From Aquificota bacterium (lineage in GTDB: Bacteria; Aquificota; Aquificia; Aquificales; Hydrogenothermaceae): a stretch of DNA of 28,798 bases. The position numbers were made by a program, and so were the translations under genes. Shown here piece by piece: positions 1 through 7,920 of the stretch (positions within the stretch are counted from its first letter, which is position 1; every line of letters begins with the position of its first letter). The stretch is from contig JAADDT010000059.1 in NCBI GenBank assembly GCA_013153765.1, positions 1-28,798 on the forward strand, written 5' to 3'. Below the pieces are notes generated by a model. The model was not told the origin of the DNA. It ran no database searches and was given only the letters and a program-made list of their open reading frames with translations.

Positions 1-37
1 CTACGTTTTCAGTCCAGTACTCGGTAAACCATATCAT
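1..37 (-). CDS. speE: Polyamine aminopropyltransferase (spermidine synthase)-like protein, first 12 residues only
   Basis: Only the first 12 codons are inside the window; the gene continues beyond base 1. The start is ATG at 37-35, preceded by an AAGGGGG ribosome binding site at about 49-43 that overlaps the stop codon of the upstream M16 gene. The peptide reads MIWFTEYWTENV. Spermidine synthases commonly begin with a (L/I)W(F/Y)TE-x-x-T-x-N block, so this matches the family's N-terminal beta strand. The enzyme transfers aminopropyl from decarboxylated S-adenosylmethionine to putrescine in the cytosol, and thermophiles often make long polyamines. The call rests on a very short stretch and is therefore tentative. 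The gene is probably co-transcribed with the M16 gene. Confidence 0.5.
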   Translation of the reverse strand, partial: MIWFTEYWTENV

Positions 38-48
38 CTAAAGCCCCC

Positions 49-1344
49 TTAAGGTTTTACTATTACACACCTGTATCCGGTCGTAAGGTATCCTTTCCAT
101 ACCTGATAAACGTCTTCCTTCCTTACCTTGTTTATCATCTCAGGGTACTGCCTGTCCATCTGGTAGCCCATACCTATCGTCTCAAACCAGCCTATATACC
201 ACGCCTGTTTTGCCCTCGTCTGGTGTTCAAGGAGGAAGTGTCCTATTATCTTTTCCTTTGCCGTCTTCAGTTCCTCATCTGTAATGCCGTCCCCTATACT
301 GTCAACAACCTTAACTATCCCGTTAACCGCCTTTTTAGTGTTGTCAGGTGCAGTTCCTATGTAAGCGATAAGCCTGCCCATATTTATTCTGGTAGGGAAA
401 AAGGAACCGACGGCATAGGCAAGCCCTTCCTTTTCCCTCAACTGCTGGAACAGTCTTGAGGTAAAACCACTTCCCAGAATGCCGTTTAGAACCTTCATAG
501 CAAAGTAGCCTTCCTCCCGGCAGGTGGGAGCGTTGTATCCAAACAGTATGGTAGCCTGTGCCCCTTCCCTTTTTACAGTTTTACACCTTTTACCTTCTAT
601 ACGGAACTGGTAATTGGGATAACTGTAAGAAGAAGGTTTTATCCTGCTGAAAACAGCCTTTATCCTTTCCTCCGCCTTTGAATACGGCATGTCCCCAACG
701 AAGGAGACCACGAAACGTCCACCTTCCAGAAGCTCCTTCCACCTTTTTTTCAGGTCTTGGACTGTAATGCCTTTCACGTCCTTTTCCCTGCCTAAAGGAG
801 AGTACTGGTAAGGAGTGCCTTTGTATATCTCCTTCCTTAACTGGTCAAGACCGTAAGAAAAACCTTCCTCCTTTTTTGCCCTTATCTGGGCGATAACGTT
901 CCTTTTTTCCATCTCAAGCCTGTCCTGAGGAAACAGCGGATTAAAAATAATGTCCTTTATAACCTTTAGTCCCTGCCCAAAGTCGTCCGTCCTTAAAGCA
1001 AACTCTATGGTGGCGTACTCCTCGTTAACAGAGGTGGAGATGTATCCTCCACTGTCCTCAAAAACCTTGCTTATCTGGAAGGCGGTATAGTTTTTGCTCC
1101 CTTTAAGAAGCATTGACATGGTCAGGTTCGTAAGACCTTTCTTACCTTCAGGGTCTTCCATAGAGCCACCTTTAATGAATATCACACCTGCTATTATGCC
1201 GTTTCCGGTGGTTTCCTTAAAAAGTACCGTTGTTCCGTTAGCTAAAACGTTTTTTACCACAGTATCTCCCCCAAAAGACGGAAGTGCCAGAAAAAGGAAA
1301 ACAACAACTTGAAATTTTACCAGCAAAAAATAATTTTTAATCAC
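49..1344 (-). CDS. M16 family peptidase homologue, non-catalytic (R/Y-type) subunit, exported
   Basis: A 431-residue protein with a GTG start at 1344-1342 and GGTAGGT upstream. Residues 1-25 form a signal peptide (hydrophobic VVVFLFLALPSFGG). Two M16 halves follow: an N-terminal domain (about 30-200) and a C-terminal M16_C domain containing FVVSFVGDM (211-219). The canonical HxxEH zinc motif should sit in GLTNLTMSML (70-79), but its His, Glu and His are replaced by Asn73, Met76 and Ser77. The C-terminal substrate-binding Arg/Tyr pair is retained as R303 and Y310 in the block SRLFQQLREKEGLAYAVGS. In heterodimeric M16B peptidases one partner carries HxxEH and the other the R/Y pair, so this looks like the second type. 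It probably acts in the periplasm or at the outer membrane. No catalytic partner is adjacent: ffh is divergent upstream and a speE-like gene follows. Confidence 0.85.
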   Translation of the reverse strand: MIKNYFLLVKFQVVVFLFLALPSFGGDTVVKNVLANGTTVLFKETTGNGIIAGVIFIKGGSMEDPEGKKGLTNLTMSMLLKGSKNYTAFQISKVFEDSGGYISTSVNEEYATIEFALRTDDFGQGLKVIKDIIFNPLFPQDRLEMEKRNVIAQIRAKKEEGFSYGLDQLRKEIYKGTPYQYSPLGREKDVKGITVQDLKKRWKELLEGGRFVVSFVGDMPYSKAEERIKAVFSRIKPSSYSYPNYQFRIEGKRCKTVKREGAQATILFGYNAPTCREEGYFAMKVLNGILGSGFTSRLFQQLREKEGLAYAVGSFFPTRINMGRLIAYIGTAPDNTKKAVNGIVKVVDSIGDGITDEELKTAKEKIIGHFLLEHQTRAKQAWYIGWFETIGMGYQMDRQYPEMINKVRKEDVYQVWKGYLTTGYRCVIVKP

Positions 1345-1413
1345 CTTTTTACCTACCGCTTTTATGATAATATTTATTTTAAACCAAATAAAACTGAAAA
1401 GAGGTACGTTAAG

Positions 1414-2742
1414 TTGTTTGAGTTATTGACGGAAAAATTCAGCAACGTTGTTGAAAAATTAAAAAGGGCTAAAAGGCTTGATGAAAAGACGATAGATGAA
1501 GCCCTGAAAGACATAAGAAGGGCTTTGCTGGAAGCTGACGTCAACATTGAGGTTGTAAAACAGTTTATAAACGACGTTAAGGGAAAACTGGTAGGACAGG
1601 AAGTAATTAAAGGACTGAACGCAGGCGAAACGGTAATAAAACTGATATACGACGAACTGCTTGAGATACTCGGTGAAGAAGCTCCCCTCCAGAAGGCTGA
1701 AAAGCCCCCTACGGTAATAATGCTGGTAGGTCTTCAGGGAACGGGAAAAACAACCACGGCAGGTAAGCTGGCAAGATGGCTGAAATCCAAAGGGTACGCA
1801 GTGGGCGTCGTATCCACAGACGTTAGAAGACCTGCCGCAGGGAAACAGCTTTGTACACTTGCGGAAAGTATAGGTGTTCCCTGTTTCATAGACGAAACGG
1901 AAAAGGACGCCGTAAGGCTTACGGAAAAAGTAATAAAACAGGCACAGGAATCGGGACTGTCCCACATAATCCTTGATACAGCCGGCAGGCTCCACATAGA
2001 TCAGGAGTTGATGGACGAGCTGGTAAAAATCAAGGAGAAGGTCAATCCTGCAGAAATCCTTTACGTTGCTGACGCAATGCAGGGACAGGATGCCATAAAC
2101 ACAGCCGAAGAGTTCCACAAAAGGCTCGGTCTTACAGGCGTGATACTGACAAAGCTGGACGGCGATGCGAAAGGTGGTATTGCCCTTTCCGTCAGGAAAG
2201 TACTGGGAGTGCCCATAAAGTTCATCGGTGTAGGTGAAAAGATAGAGGACTTTGAGCCTTTCCATCCTGACAGGATAGCCCAGCGGATACTCGGATTGGG
2301 AGATATACAAACACTGGTTGAGAAGATGCAGTCCGCAATAGACGAGGACAAAGCCCAAGAAATGGCAAAAAGGGTGATGAACGCCGAGTTCACGCTTGAA
2401 GACCTTAAAGAACAGCTACAGATGATAAGGAACTTAGGTCCTTTAGAAAACGTGCTGAAAATGATACCGGGAATAGGCTCAAAAATAAAAGACCTGAAAG
2501 TTGACGAAAAACAGTTCGTAAGGATAGAGGCTATAATAAACTCAATGACCCCTGAAGAAAGGGCAAATCCACACATAATAAACGGCAGTAGAAAAAGGAG
2601 GATAGCCAGAGGTAGCGGCACAACCATTATGGACGTGAACAGGCTCCTTAAACAGTACAAAGAAATGAAGAAAATGATGAAAAAAATGAAAAAATCTGGT
2701 AAAATGAAACTTCCGTTCAATATGCCTAATTTACCGTTTTAA
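1414..2742 (+). CDS. ffh: Signal recognition particle GTPase Ffh (SRP54)
   Basis: Binds 4.5S RNA and the signal sequences of nascent membrane proteins, and docks with FtsY to deliver ribosomes to the membrane. I chose the TTG at 1414, giving 442 residues, because GAGG lies 9 bases upstream and the N domain begins here (LFELLTEKFSNVVEKLK). An upstream in-frame start at 1309 would add 35 unrelated residues and overlap the divergent M16 gene. The NG domain shows the P-loop GLQGTGKTTTAGKLA (about 106-120), DTAGRLHID and TKLDGDAKGG. The C-terminal M domain carries the RNA-binding RKRRIARGSGT and ends in a Met/Lys-rich tail. Length is normal for the family. It is followed 24 bases later by rpsP. 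Confidence 0.95.
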   Translation: MFELLTEKFSNVVEKLKRAKRLDEKTIDEALKDIRRALLEADVNIEVVKQFINDVKGKLVGQEVIKGLNAGETVIKLIYDELLEILGEEAPLQKAEKPPTVIMLVGLQGTGKTTTAGKLARWLKSKGYAVGVVSTDVRRPAAGKQLCTLAESIGVPCFIDETEKDAVRLTEKVIKQAQESGLSHIILDTAGRLHIDQELMDELVKIKEKVNPAEILYVADAMQGQDAINTAEEFHKRLGLTGVILTKLDGDAKGGIALSVRKVLGVPIKFIGVGEKIEDFEPFHPDRIAQRILGLGDIQTLVEKMQSAIDEDKAQEMAKRVMNAEFTLEDLKEQLQMIRNLGPLENVLKMIPGIGSKIKDLKVDEKQFVRIEAIINSMTPEERANPHIINGSRKRRIARGSGTTIMDVNRLLKQYKEMKKMMKKMKKSGKMKLPFNMPNLPF

Positions 2743-2750
2743 CCAAATAC

Positions 2751-2757
2751 AGGAGGT
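2751..2757 (+). promoter_or_regulatory. Strong ribosome binding site deciding the rpsP TTG start
   Basis: AGGAGGT lies 9 bases before the TTG at 2767. There is no ATG at the expected S16 N terminus (VKIRLSRAG), so this perfect Shine-Dalgarno sequence fixes the non-standard start. Confidence 0.7.
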
Positions 2758-2766
2758 AGTGGAAAC

Positions 2767-3021
2767 TTGGTAAAAATAAGACTTTCAAGGGCTGGCAGGA
2801 AAAAACATCCGGTTTACAGAATGGTTGTTATGGACAGTAGATCACCGAGAGAATCTAAATATATTGATTATATAGGGACTTACGACCCTATACTGAAAAC
2901 CGGAAATATAAACGTTGAAAAAGCAAAAGAGTGGCTCTCCAAAGGTGCCCAGCCTACGGAAAGGGCTTTAAAAATACTAAAACAGTTTGGTCTGGAAGAG
3001 CAGACAGCAAAAACAGAATAA
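2767..3021 (+). CDS. rpsP: 30S ribosomal protein S16
   Basis: An 84-residue protein, normal for S16, which binds 16S rRNA early in 30S assembly. The S16 signature is clear: VKIRLSRAGRKKHPVYRMVV at the N terminus, then DSRSPR and YIDYIGTYDP, then the segment about WLSKGAQPTERALKIL near the C terminus. The start is TTG at 2767. It sits between ffh and khpA, the usual bacterial order; rimM and trmD, which commonly follow, are absent here. Confidence 0.96.
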   Translation: MVKIRLSRAGRKKHPVYRMVVMDSRSPRESKYIDYIGTYDPILKTGNINVEKAKEWLSKGAQPTERALKILKQFGLEEQTAKTE

Positions 3022-3055
3022 GCAGAACTGAATACCAAAAACGGAGGGAAGACAG

Positions 3056-3295
3056 ATGAGCAAACTACAGGAATTGGTGGAATTTGTAGCAAAATCTCTG
3101 GTTGACCACCCTGACAAAGTGGAAGTGAAGGAGATTGAAGGGGAGAAAACCACCGTTATTGAGTTGAAAGTAGCCCCTGAAGATTTAGGTAAAGTAATCG
3201 GAAGACAGGGTAGAACCGCAAGGGCAATCAGAACACTTCTGGCGGCTGTTGCAAGAAAGCAGAACAAAAGGGCAGTACTGGAAATATTAGAATAA
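3056..3295 (+). CDS. khpA: KH-domain RNA-binding protein KhpA (YlqC family)
   Basis: A 79-residue protein made of a single KH domain. The RNA-binding GxxG loop is GRQG in the block [21 protein letters not shown] (about 46-66). KhpA-type proteins bind RNA, often with KhpB/Jag, and affect ribosome maturation or cell division in Gram-positive bacteria; the role in this organism is unknown. The ATG at 3056 has GGAGGG eight bases upstream. It is the last gene of the ffh-rpsP-khpA group and is followed at once by a terminator. Confidence 0.9.
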   Translation: MSKLQELVEFVAKSLVDHPDKVEVKEIEGEKTTVIELKVAPEDLGKVIGRQGRTARAIRTLLAAVARKQNKRAVLEILE

Positions 3296-3300
3296 CATAC

Positions 3301-3327
3301 AGCTGGGGCTTTACAGCCCCTTTATTT
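3301..3327 (+). terminator. Rho-independent terminator after khpA
   Basis: The stem GGGGCT (3305-3310) pairs with AGCCCC (3315-3320) across the loop TTAC and is followed by TTTATTT. It lies ten bases after the khpA stop and ends the ffh operon. The converging tsaE gene ends at 3326, so the hairpin sits between the two convergent genes. Confidence 0.85.
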
Positions 3328-3763
3328 AAAGACAGTCCGTTATTCCACTTTTTTCATCTGTAGATACCTTTAAAATCCTTTCGTTATCACCGGCAACCTG
3401 AAAGGATATTTTTATAACAGGAAAGTCCTTCAGCCTGAAAAGACTCTCGTCAGGCCATTCAACAATAACAAGACCTTCGCCTAAAAAATCGGACAGGTCA
3501 AAACGGTTTACCCTGTACAAATCCACGTGGAAGATAGGGTAGTTTTCCGTTTCGTACTGGTTTACCACTGTAAACGTAGGTGAGTTTACCTCCTCACCTG
3601 CCTGTTTACTGATAGCACTTACCAGAAAACGCGTGAATGTGGTCTTTCCCGAAGCAAGGTCTCCGGAAAGGAGGATAAGCTCGTTGCCCTTCAGACAGTT
3701 TGCAAGCCTGCCGGCAAAACTCTCAAGCTCCTCAAGTGATTTTATGTGGAAAGTCTTTTCCAT
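3326..3763 (-). CDS. tsaE: tRNA threonylcarbamoyladenosine biosynthesis ATPase TsaE
   Basis: A 145-residue P-loop ATPase that works with TsaD and TsaB to make t6A37 in ANN-decoding tRNAs. Walker A is GDLASGKTT (34-42). The family blocks NSPTFTVVNQYE (60-71), FHVDLYR (78-84) and VEWPD (101-105) are all present, and length is typical. The start is ATG at 3763-3761. The only plausible Shine-Dalgarno, AAGGGGG, lies within the terminator hairpin of the upstream peroxidase gene, 11 bases before the start, so translation may be weak or structure-controlled. Confidence 0.93.
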   Translation of the reverse strand: MEKTFHIKSLEELESFAGRLANCLKGNELILLSGDLASGKTTFTRFLVSAISKQAGEEVNSPTFTVVNQYETENYPIFHVDLYRVNRFDLSDFLGEGLVIVEWPDESLFRLKDFPVIKISFQVAGDNERILKVSTDEKSGITDCL

Positions 3764-3764
3764 A

Positions 3765-3795
3765 ACAAAAAAAGCCCCCTTAAAGGGGGCTTGGA
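3765..3795 (-). terminator. Rho-independent terminator of the cytochrome c peroxidase gene
   Basis: A perfect 8-bp stem, AAGCCCCC (3772-3779) with GGGGGCTT (3785-3792) and loop TTAAA. On the minus strand it is followed by seven T residues (A-run at 3767-3773 on the plus strand). It starts just after the peroxidase stop codon. Its 3' arm carries the purine run that would serve as the tsaE ribosome binding site. Confidence 0.9.
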
Positions 3796-3798
3796 AGG

Positions 3799-4836
3799 TT
3801 AGTCGTGTATTTTAAGCCTTGGTTTTGGTGTTTCCGTTGTTGAAGGTGGAAGAACAGGCATAGTCCTTGCCGTTTCAGGAATTTCACCTGTAAGGGAGTT
3901 GAGGAAAGCAACTATCTTGTCAAGCTCCTCGTTAGAAAGGGTAATTCCAAGCTGGGTTTCTCCCATTATCCTTACAGCTTCCTTCAGGTCCCAAACTGCC
4001 CCGTCGTGGAAGTAAGGATAGGTCATTGCTATGTTCCTGAGGGAAGGAACCTTAAACACGTACTTGTCCTCTTCCTTTTTGGTGATTTTGTATTTGCCCA
4101 TATCAGGTGTTGGATAAGGTTTTACCACGCCGAACTTGGCAAACATCTCACCGCCGACGGCAACGCCGTTATGACAGCTTGCACAACCTTTGTCTATAAA
4201 CAGCTTAAGCCCTTCCTTCTCCTTCTGTGTAAGGGCGTTTGTGTCGCCGTTCAGGAACTTGTCAAACCTTGAAGGTGTGACCAGCGTCCTTTCAAAGGCG
4301 GCTATTGCCTTGGCTATGTTGTCGTAAGTAAGAGGGTTTTCACCACCGAAAACCTTTTTAAACTCCTGAACGTATCCGGGAATTGTCTGGACTTTCATCA
4401 CAACAAATTCAGGGTTAGGCATCGCCATCTCAACGTGGGCAAGTATTGGTCCTTTTGCCTGATCTTCAAGTGTTTTAGCCCTTCCGTCCCAGAACTGGGC
4501 AACGTGGAAGCCTGCGTTTAAAACGGTAGGAGAGTTCCTTCCACCTGTTTTAAACTGGTGTCCCAGTGCGGTTTCCACACCGTCAACACCGAAAGTGGCA
4601 AGGTTGTGGCATGTATTACAGCTTATAACACCGCTTAACGAAAGTCTCGGGTCGTAGTAAAGCTTTTTACCAAGCTCCACCTTTTCAGGTGTTGTCGGGT
4701 TGTCTGCAGGTGCAGGTATTTCCTTTGGAAGTGGTTTGAAGTAGTTTTTAGCTTTTTCTAAAAGCTCCCCGTCTCCAGCCATCACAGAGGTTGAAGCAAC
4801 GGCTACGGAAAGCAGTGCTACTTTCAGCTTCTTCAT
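3799..4836 (-). CDS. Di-heme cytochrome c peroxidase (CcpA/MauG family), periplasmic
   Basis: A 345-residue protein that reduces hydrogen peroxide to water with electrons from periplasmic cytochromes. Residues 1-20 are a signal peptide ending VMA. Two c-type heme sites are visible: CNTCH (C73, C76, H77), the peroxidatic N-terminal heme, and CASCH (C218, C221, H222), the electron-entry heme. The block SPTVLNAGF (102-110) and YPYFHDGAVWDL (273-284) are family hallmarks, and Met291 is a plausible axial ligand of the second heme. The ATG has GGGAGGA upstream. The gene has its own promoter, a Fur-type box and a terminator, so it is probably monocistronic. Confidence 0.94.
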   Translation of the reverse strand: MKKLKVALLSVAVASTSVMAGDGELLEKAKNYFKPLPKEIPAPADNPTTPEKVELGKKLYYDPRLSLSGVISCNTCHNLATFGVDGVETALGHQFKTGGRNSPTVLNAGFHVAQFWDGRAKTLEDQAKGPILAHVEMAMPNPEFVVMKVQTIPGYVQEFKKVFGGENPLTYDNIAKAIAAFERTLVTPSRFDKFLNGDTNALTQKEKEGLKLFIDKGCASCHNGVAVGGEMFAKFGVVKPYPTPDMGKYKITKKEEDKYVFKVPSLRNIAMTYPYFHDGAVWDLKEAVRIMGETQLGITLSNEELDKIVAFLNSLTGEIPETARTMPVLPPSTTETPKPRLKIHD

Positions 4837-4859
4837 ACTGTTTTCCTCCCTTTTCTTAA

Positions 4860-4874
4860 TGATAATTATTATTA
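4860..4874. promoter_or_regulatory. Fur/PerR-type operator at the peroxidase promoter
   Basis: TGATAATTATTATTA matches the 7-1-7 Fur inverted repeat TGATAATnATTATCA with one mismatch (second-last base). It differs from the PerR consensus TTATAATnATTATAA at two positions. It lies at the predicted transcription start, touching the downstream side of the -10 element, so a bound Fur-family regulator would block initiation. Which family member binds cannot be read from sequence. Confidence 0.6.
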
Positions 4875-4903
4875 ATTATAAAACGGCAGTAATCCCCTGT
4901 CAA
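4875..4903 (-). promoter_or_regulatory. Sigma-70 promoter of the cytochrome c peroxidase gene
   Basis: On the minus strand a consensus -35 TTGACA (4903-4898) and consensus -10 TATAAT (4880-4875) are separated by exactly 17 bases. Transcription would begin near 4868, about 30 bases before the ATG. This is the best-matching promoter in the window, which suggests that repression rather than weak initiation sets expression. Confidence 0.85.
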
Positions 4904-4926
4904 CGGAAGAGAGGGAAGTTTTTTAG

Positions 4927-5166
4927 CTATTCCTCCGGTTGGTCGTACTCAAACTCTATTTCCTGCTTCGGTATGACCGTGGTTATTGCGTGCTTGTAAA
5001 CCAAGACCTGACGAGGTCCTTCCTTAAGCAGAATGGTAAACGGGTCGAAGTACCTTATCTTACCTTCAAGCTTAACGCCGTTAACCAGATAAACGTTAAC
5101 TCTTACCTTTGATTTCCTGATAGTATTTAAGAACTGTTCCTGCAGTCTTCCTTTTTTCTTTCCCAT
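4927..5166 (-). CDS. hfq: RNA chaperone Hfq
   Basis: A 79-residue Sm-like protein that forms a hexameric ring and pairs small RNAs with mRNAs. Sm1 is the [14 protein letters not shown] block with FDPFTILL, and Sm2 is [11 protein letters not shown], with the KH pair that lines the uridine-binding proximal site. The C-terminal tail is short and acidic (FEYDQPEE), unlike the long tail of enterobacterial Hfq. The ATG has AGAGGTGA upstream. It follows the ADP-ribosylglycohydrolase-like gene by 11 bases and appears to be the last gene of the lysS operon; no terminator is visible after it. Confidence 0.95.
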   Translation of the reverse strand: MGKKKGRLQEQFLNTIRKSKVRVNVYLVNGVKLEGKIRYFDPFTILLKEGPRQVLVYKHAITTVIPKQEIEFEYDQPEE

Positions 5167-5177
5167 CTCTTCACCTC

Positions 5178-6125
5178 TTAATGTAGTGCTACGCTGTATA
5201 ACCTGTCTGCCAGCTCAACTATCTCTTTATATTTTACAAGTTTTGTTTTCCATCTTGCAGGGATATTTTCCTCCCCGTTGTAAGCCCCCGCAAGGGCTCC
5301 TGCAATAAGACCTATGGCGTCCGTGTCTCCCCCGTACTTGCCGTAGGAGTTTACCGCGTGGATTATAACGTTTTCTGCATCTGAAGGTGTTTTCAGGAAG
5401 ACAAAAATCGCCTGAAACAGGGCTTCAAGGACGTAAGAGCCGTTTCCTATCTCGTCTATCGCTTCTTCGTAATCCGCATCCCTGTCCAGCAGTGCCTTTA
5501 CCTTGTCTATGTATTCCATAACCTCTTTTGTTTTTACGAAGGTTTTGAGGAACTCAAGGAAGTAGCCGTATTCTTCCTCAAGGTAGTACCTTCCCTGCAA
5601 CGCTTCCCCTATGGACACGGCAAGCACAGATGCCCCGTCCAGTGCCACTTCATTCCGGTGTGTAAGCATAACCACCGCTTTAGTCCCTTCCACCGCAAGG
5701 AGAGGGTTGGTGTAGTGGTACATACCTATCGGTATTGCCGGAAGTATCCCTTCAACGGACATTCCTCCCCTTCCTATGTCCCTGCCTTCCTTTAAAGCTT
5801 CTATAGCCACCAGAAAAGCCGGGTCAACGTAGCTGTGTTTTTCCTCCTTTTCGTAAAACTGTATGTATTTTTCTATAATGTCCCTAACGTCTATCCTTTT
5901 CTTTTCAACGATGGAGCGGGCTACAAGCAGGACTATCTCAAACTCACTGCTGTTCTCCCCCTTTTTCAGGAACGAGGAGGGAGATGCTGGGTGTGGTTCA
6001 CATATATCGGTTATCTTGCCTCCGTAGTACAGTATAACCTCGTCAAACGGTATCTCCTCCACACACATTCCCATCGCATCACCTACGGCGGCTCCAACAA
6101 GTGTGCCCCTAAACCTATTCTTCAA
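5178..6125 (-). CDS. ADP-ribosylglycohydrolase (DraG/ARH) family protein with altered metal site
   Basis: A 315-residue protein of the family that removes ADP-ribose from proteins using two Mg/Mn ions. It opens with the hallmark [14 protein letters not shown] (6-19) and carries [11 protein letters not shown] (155-165) and the C-terminal [17 protein letters not shown] (265-281) with two conserved Asp. The first metal-binding motif, usually (T)DDT followed by a hydrophobic helix, reads [10 protein letters not shown] (57-66), so the paired aspartates are missing. It may be inactive, use other ligands, or have a new substrate. The start is TTG at 6125, overlapping the lysS stop by 11 bases, which implies translational coupling. 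No nitrogenase genes are nearby, so the classical DraG role is not supported. Confidence 0.85.
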   Translation of the reverse strand: MKNRFRGTLVGAAVGDAMGMCVEEIPFDEVILYYGGKITDICEPHPASPSSFLKKGENSSEFEIVLLVARSIVEKKRIDVRDIIEKYIQFYEKEEKHSYVDPAFLVAIEALKEGRDIGRGGMSVEGILPAIPIGMYHYTNPLLAVEGTKAVVMLTHRNEVALDGASVLAVSIGEALQGRYYLEEEYGYFLEFLKTFVKTKEVMEYIDKVKALLDRDADYEEAIDEIGNGSYVLEALFQAIFVFLKTPSDAENVIIHAVNSYGKYGGDTDAIGLIAGALAGAYNGEENIPARWKTKLVKYKEIVELADRLYSVALH

Positions 6126-7860
6126 CTTTTTGCTCCTTTTCAGGTCTGAGAGTGGGAAATAAAATCACTTCCCTTATTGACGGACTGTCCGTAAGCATCA
6201 TAACAAGCCTGTCTATCCCTATACCTTCTCCACCTGTCGGCGGAAGTCCGTACTCAAGGGCTGTAAGGAAGTTTTCGTCTATCTCCATAGCTTCCTCGTC
6301 CCCTGCCGCCTTTTCCTTTATCTGTTGCAGGAACCTTTCCCTCTGGTCTTCCGGGTCGTTAAGCTCGGTGTAAGCGTTTGCAAGCTCCTGCCTGTTTACT
6401 ATCAGCTCAAACCTTTCCACCAAATCCGGGTCGTTCCTGTGTGTCTTTGCCAGAGGAGACAGTATTTTTGGAAAATCTATAACGAAGGTGGGCTGTACAA
6501 GGTCTTCCTCAACGAACCGTTCAAACAACTTGTCCAGAAGCTTCAGGTGTGTAAGGCTTTCCGCTTTAGGTATGCCGATTTCCTTTGCAAAAGCCCTTGC
6601 CTTTTCCTCGTTAAGGAAAAAGTCCTTGTCCTTTCCGGTCTTTTCCTTCAGTGCGTCAAAGAAAGCTACCTTCCTGAAAGGTTTTGAAAAGTCTAACTCC
6701 TGCCCTTCCCAAGTGATTTTTAGACTGCCTACAGTGTCCATCAGGATTTTTCTAAAAAGCCTTTCCGTCAGCTCCATAAGGTCGTTGTAGTCCATGTAAG
6801 CGGCGTAAAACTCAACCATAGTAAATTCCGGATTGTGCGTGGTGTCTATACCTTCGTTTCTAAAGTTCCTGCCTATCTCGTAAACCCGGTTAAAACCGCC
6901 CACAACAAGCATCTTCAGGTAAAGCTCCGGTGCAATCCTTAAGTACATATCCATATCAAGTGCGTTGTGATGGGTTATGAACGGTTTAGCCATAGCTCCG
7001 GAGGCAACGGACTGGAGTATTGGCGTTTCAACCTCCATAAAGCCTTCCCCTTCAAGGAACTCACGGAGGCTTTTTATCGCTTTTGAACGGATTTTGAATA
7101 TCTCCCTTGCTTTAGGGTTTGCTATCAGGTCAACATACCTGTGCCTGTACCTCAGCTCAACGTCCTTAAGACCGTGCCACTTTTCCGGCAACGCCCTTAA
7201 GGATTTTGCCAATAACTGGAACTTTTTCACCTCAACGGTAAGCTCACCTGTCATCGTGCGGAAAAGCTCCCCCTCTACACCTATGATGTCGCCCACATCA
7301 AGCAGTTCCATAGCCTTTGCGTATTCTTCTTCCCCCAGTGCGTCCTTGCGGAAGTAAACCTGAAGTTTACCGTCCGCGTCCTGTATGTGTCCAAAAGCCG
7401 CCTTTCCCTGATCCCTCAGTGCTACAAGCCTGCCTGCAACGGCTACCTTTTCCCTTTCAGGGTCAAGGTCAAAGGCTCTTTTTACGCTGTGGACGTCTTC
7501 CCCGTCTTCAGCCGTGCCTGAGGCAACAAGCGTAAGCTTACCTTCTATCCTTTCAAGCTTTCCCTCAAAGGCTACTTCCTGATTTGGTGCAAAACTGCCG
7601 GCGGTTTTAGGGACTACTACCTGTATTTCCACCGGCTCTTTCAGGTCAGCAAGCCGGATAACGTAGTTGTCTTCCCTTTTTGATACCCTTTTTATCCTTC
7701 CCTTTATCTTGAAAGTCCCTTCAGGGACAGGCTTTTCGTACTTTTCCCTTATTTTGTCAAGGGTAGTTGTGGGACTGAACTTGTGAGGATACGGGTTTAT
7801 CCCTTCCTTTTTCAGCCTTTCAACCAGCTCCTTACGGCTCTCAATTACCTCCTCAGGCAT
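6115..7860 (-). CDS. lysS: Lysyl-tRNA synthetase, class II
   Basis: Charges tRNA-Lys in the cytosol. At 581 residues it is longer than the usual ~500. The N-terminal helix ([19 protein letters not shown]) is followed by an extra OB-like segment at about 48-115, then the normal anticodon-binding OB fold (137-218, with [20 protein letters not shown]). Class II motif 1 is around FMEVETPIL (274-282), motif 2 is [17 protein letters not shown] (331-347), and motif 3 is GIGIDRLVM (546-554). The ATG at 7860 has GGGAGGT upstream. It heads an operon with the ARH-like gene and hfq. Confidence 0.96.
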   Translation of the reverse strand: MPEEVIESRKELVERLKKEGINPYPHKFSPTTTLDKIREKYEKPVPEGTFKIKGRIKRVSKREDNYVIRLADLKEPVEIQVVVPKTAGSFAPNQEVAFEGKLERIEGKLTLVASGTAEDGEDVHSVKRAFDLDPEREKVAVAGRLVALRDQGKAAFGHIQDADGKLQVYFRKDALGEEEYAKAMELLDVGDIIGVEGELFRTMTGELTVEVKKFQLLAKSLRALPEKWHGLKDVELRYRHRYVDLIANPKAREIFKIRSKAIKSLREFLEGEGFMEVETPILQSVASGAMAKPFITHHNALDMDMYLRIAPELYLKMLVVGGFNRVYEIGRNFRNEGIDTTHNPEFTMVEFYAAYMDYNDLMELTERLFRKILMDTVGSLKITWEGQELDFSKPFRKVAFFDALKEKTGKDKDFFLNEEKARAFAKEIGIPKAESLTHLKLLDKLFERFVEEDLVQPTFVIDFPKILSPLAKTHRNDPDLVERFELIVNRQELANAYTELNDPEDQRERFLQQIKEKAAGDEEAMEIDENFLTALEYGLPPTGGEGIGIDRLVMMLTDSPSIREVILFPTLRPEKEQKVEE

Positions 7861-7889
7861 ACTTTACCTCCCGAACTTTGTAAACTTTA

Positions 7890-7895
7890 ATTATA
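7890..7895 (-). promoter_or_regulatory. Possible -10 element of the lysS operon
   Basis: TATAAT on the minus strand about 30 bases before the lysS ATG, in the 60-base gap after the response regulator gene. The region 16-18 bases upstream holds only a poor -35 (TTCCCT), so this is a moderate candidate. Confidence 0.4.
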
Positions 7896-7920
7896 ATACA
7901 AATAAGGCGTTAGGGAATGC

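Noticed and set aside
1309..1413. A 35-residue N-terminal extension of Ffh from an upstream ATG
   Set aside because: It is unlike any SRP54 N terminus, overlaps the divergent M16 gene, and the TTG at 1414 has a well-placed GAGG.
1459..2358. A 299-codon open frame antisense to ffh
   Set aside because: It is the shadow of a strongly conserved gene; its translation is rich in Cys, Tyr and Phe with no recognisable domain.
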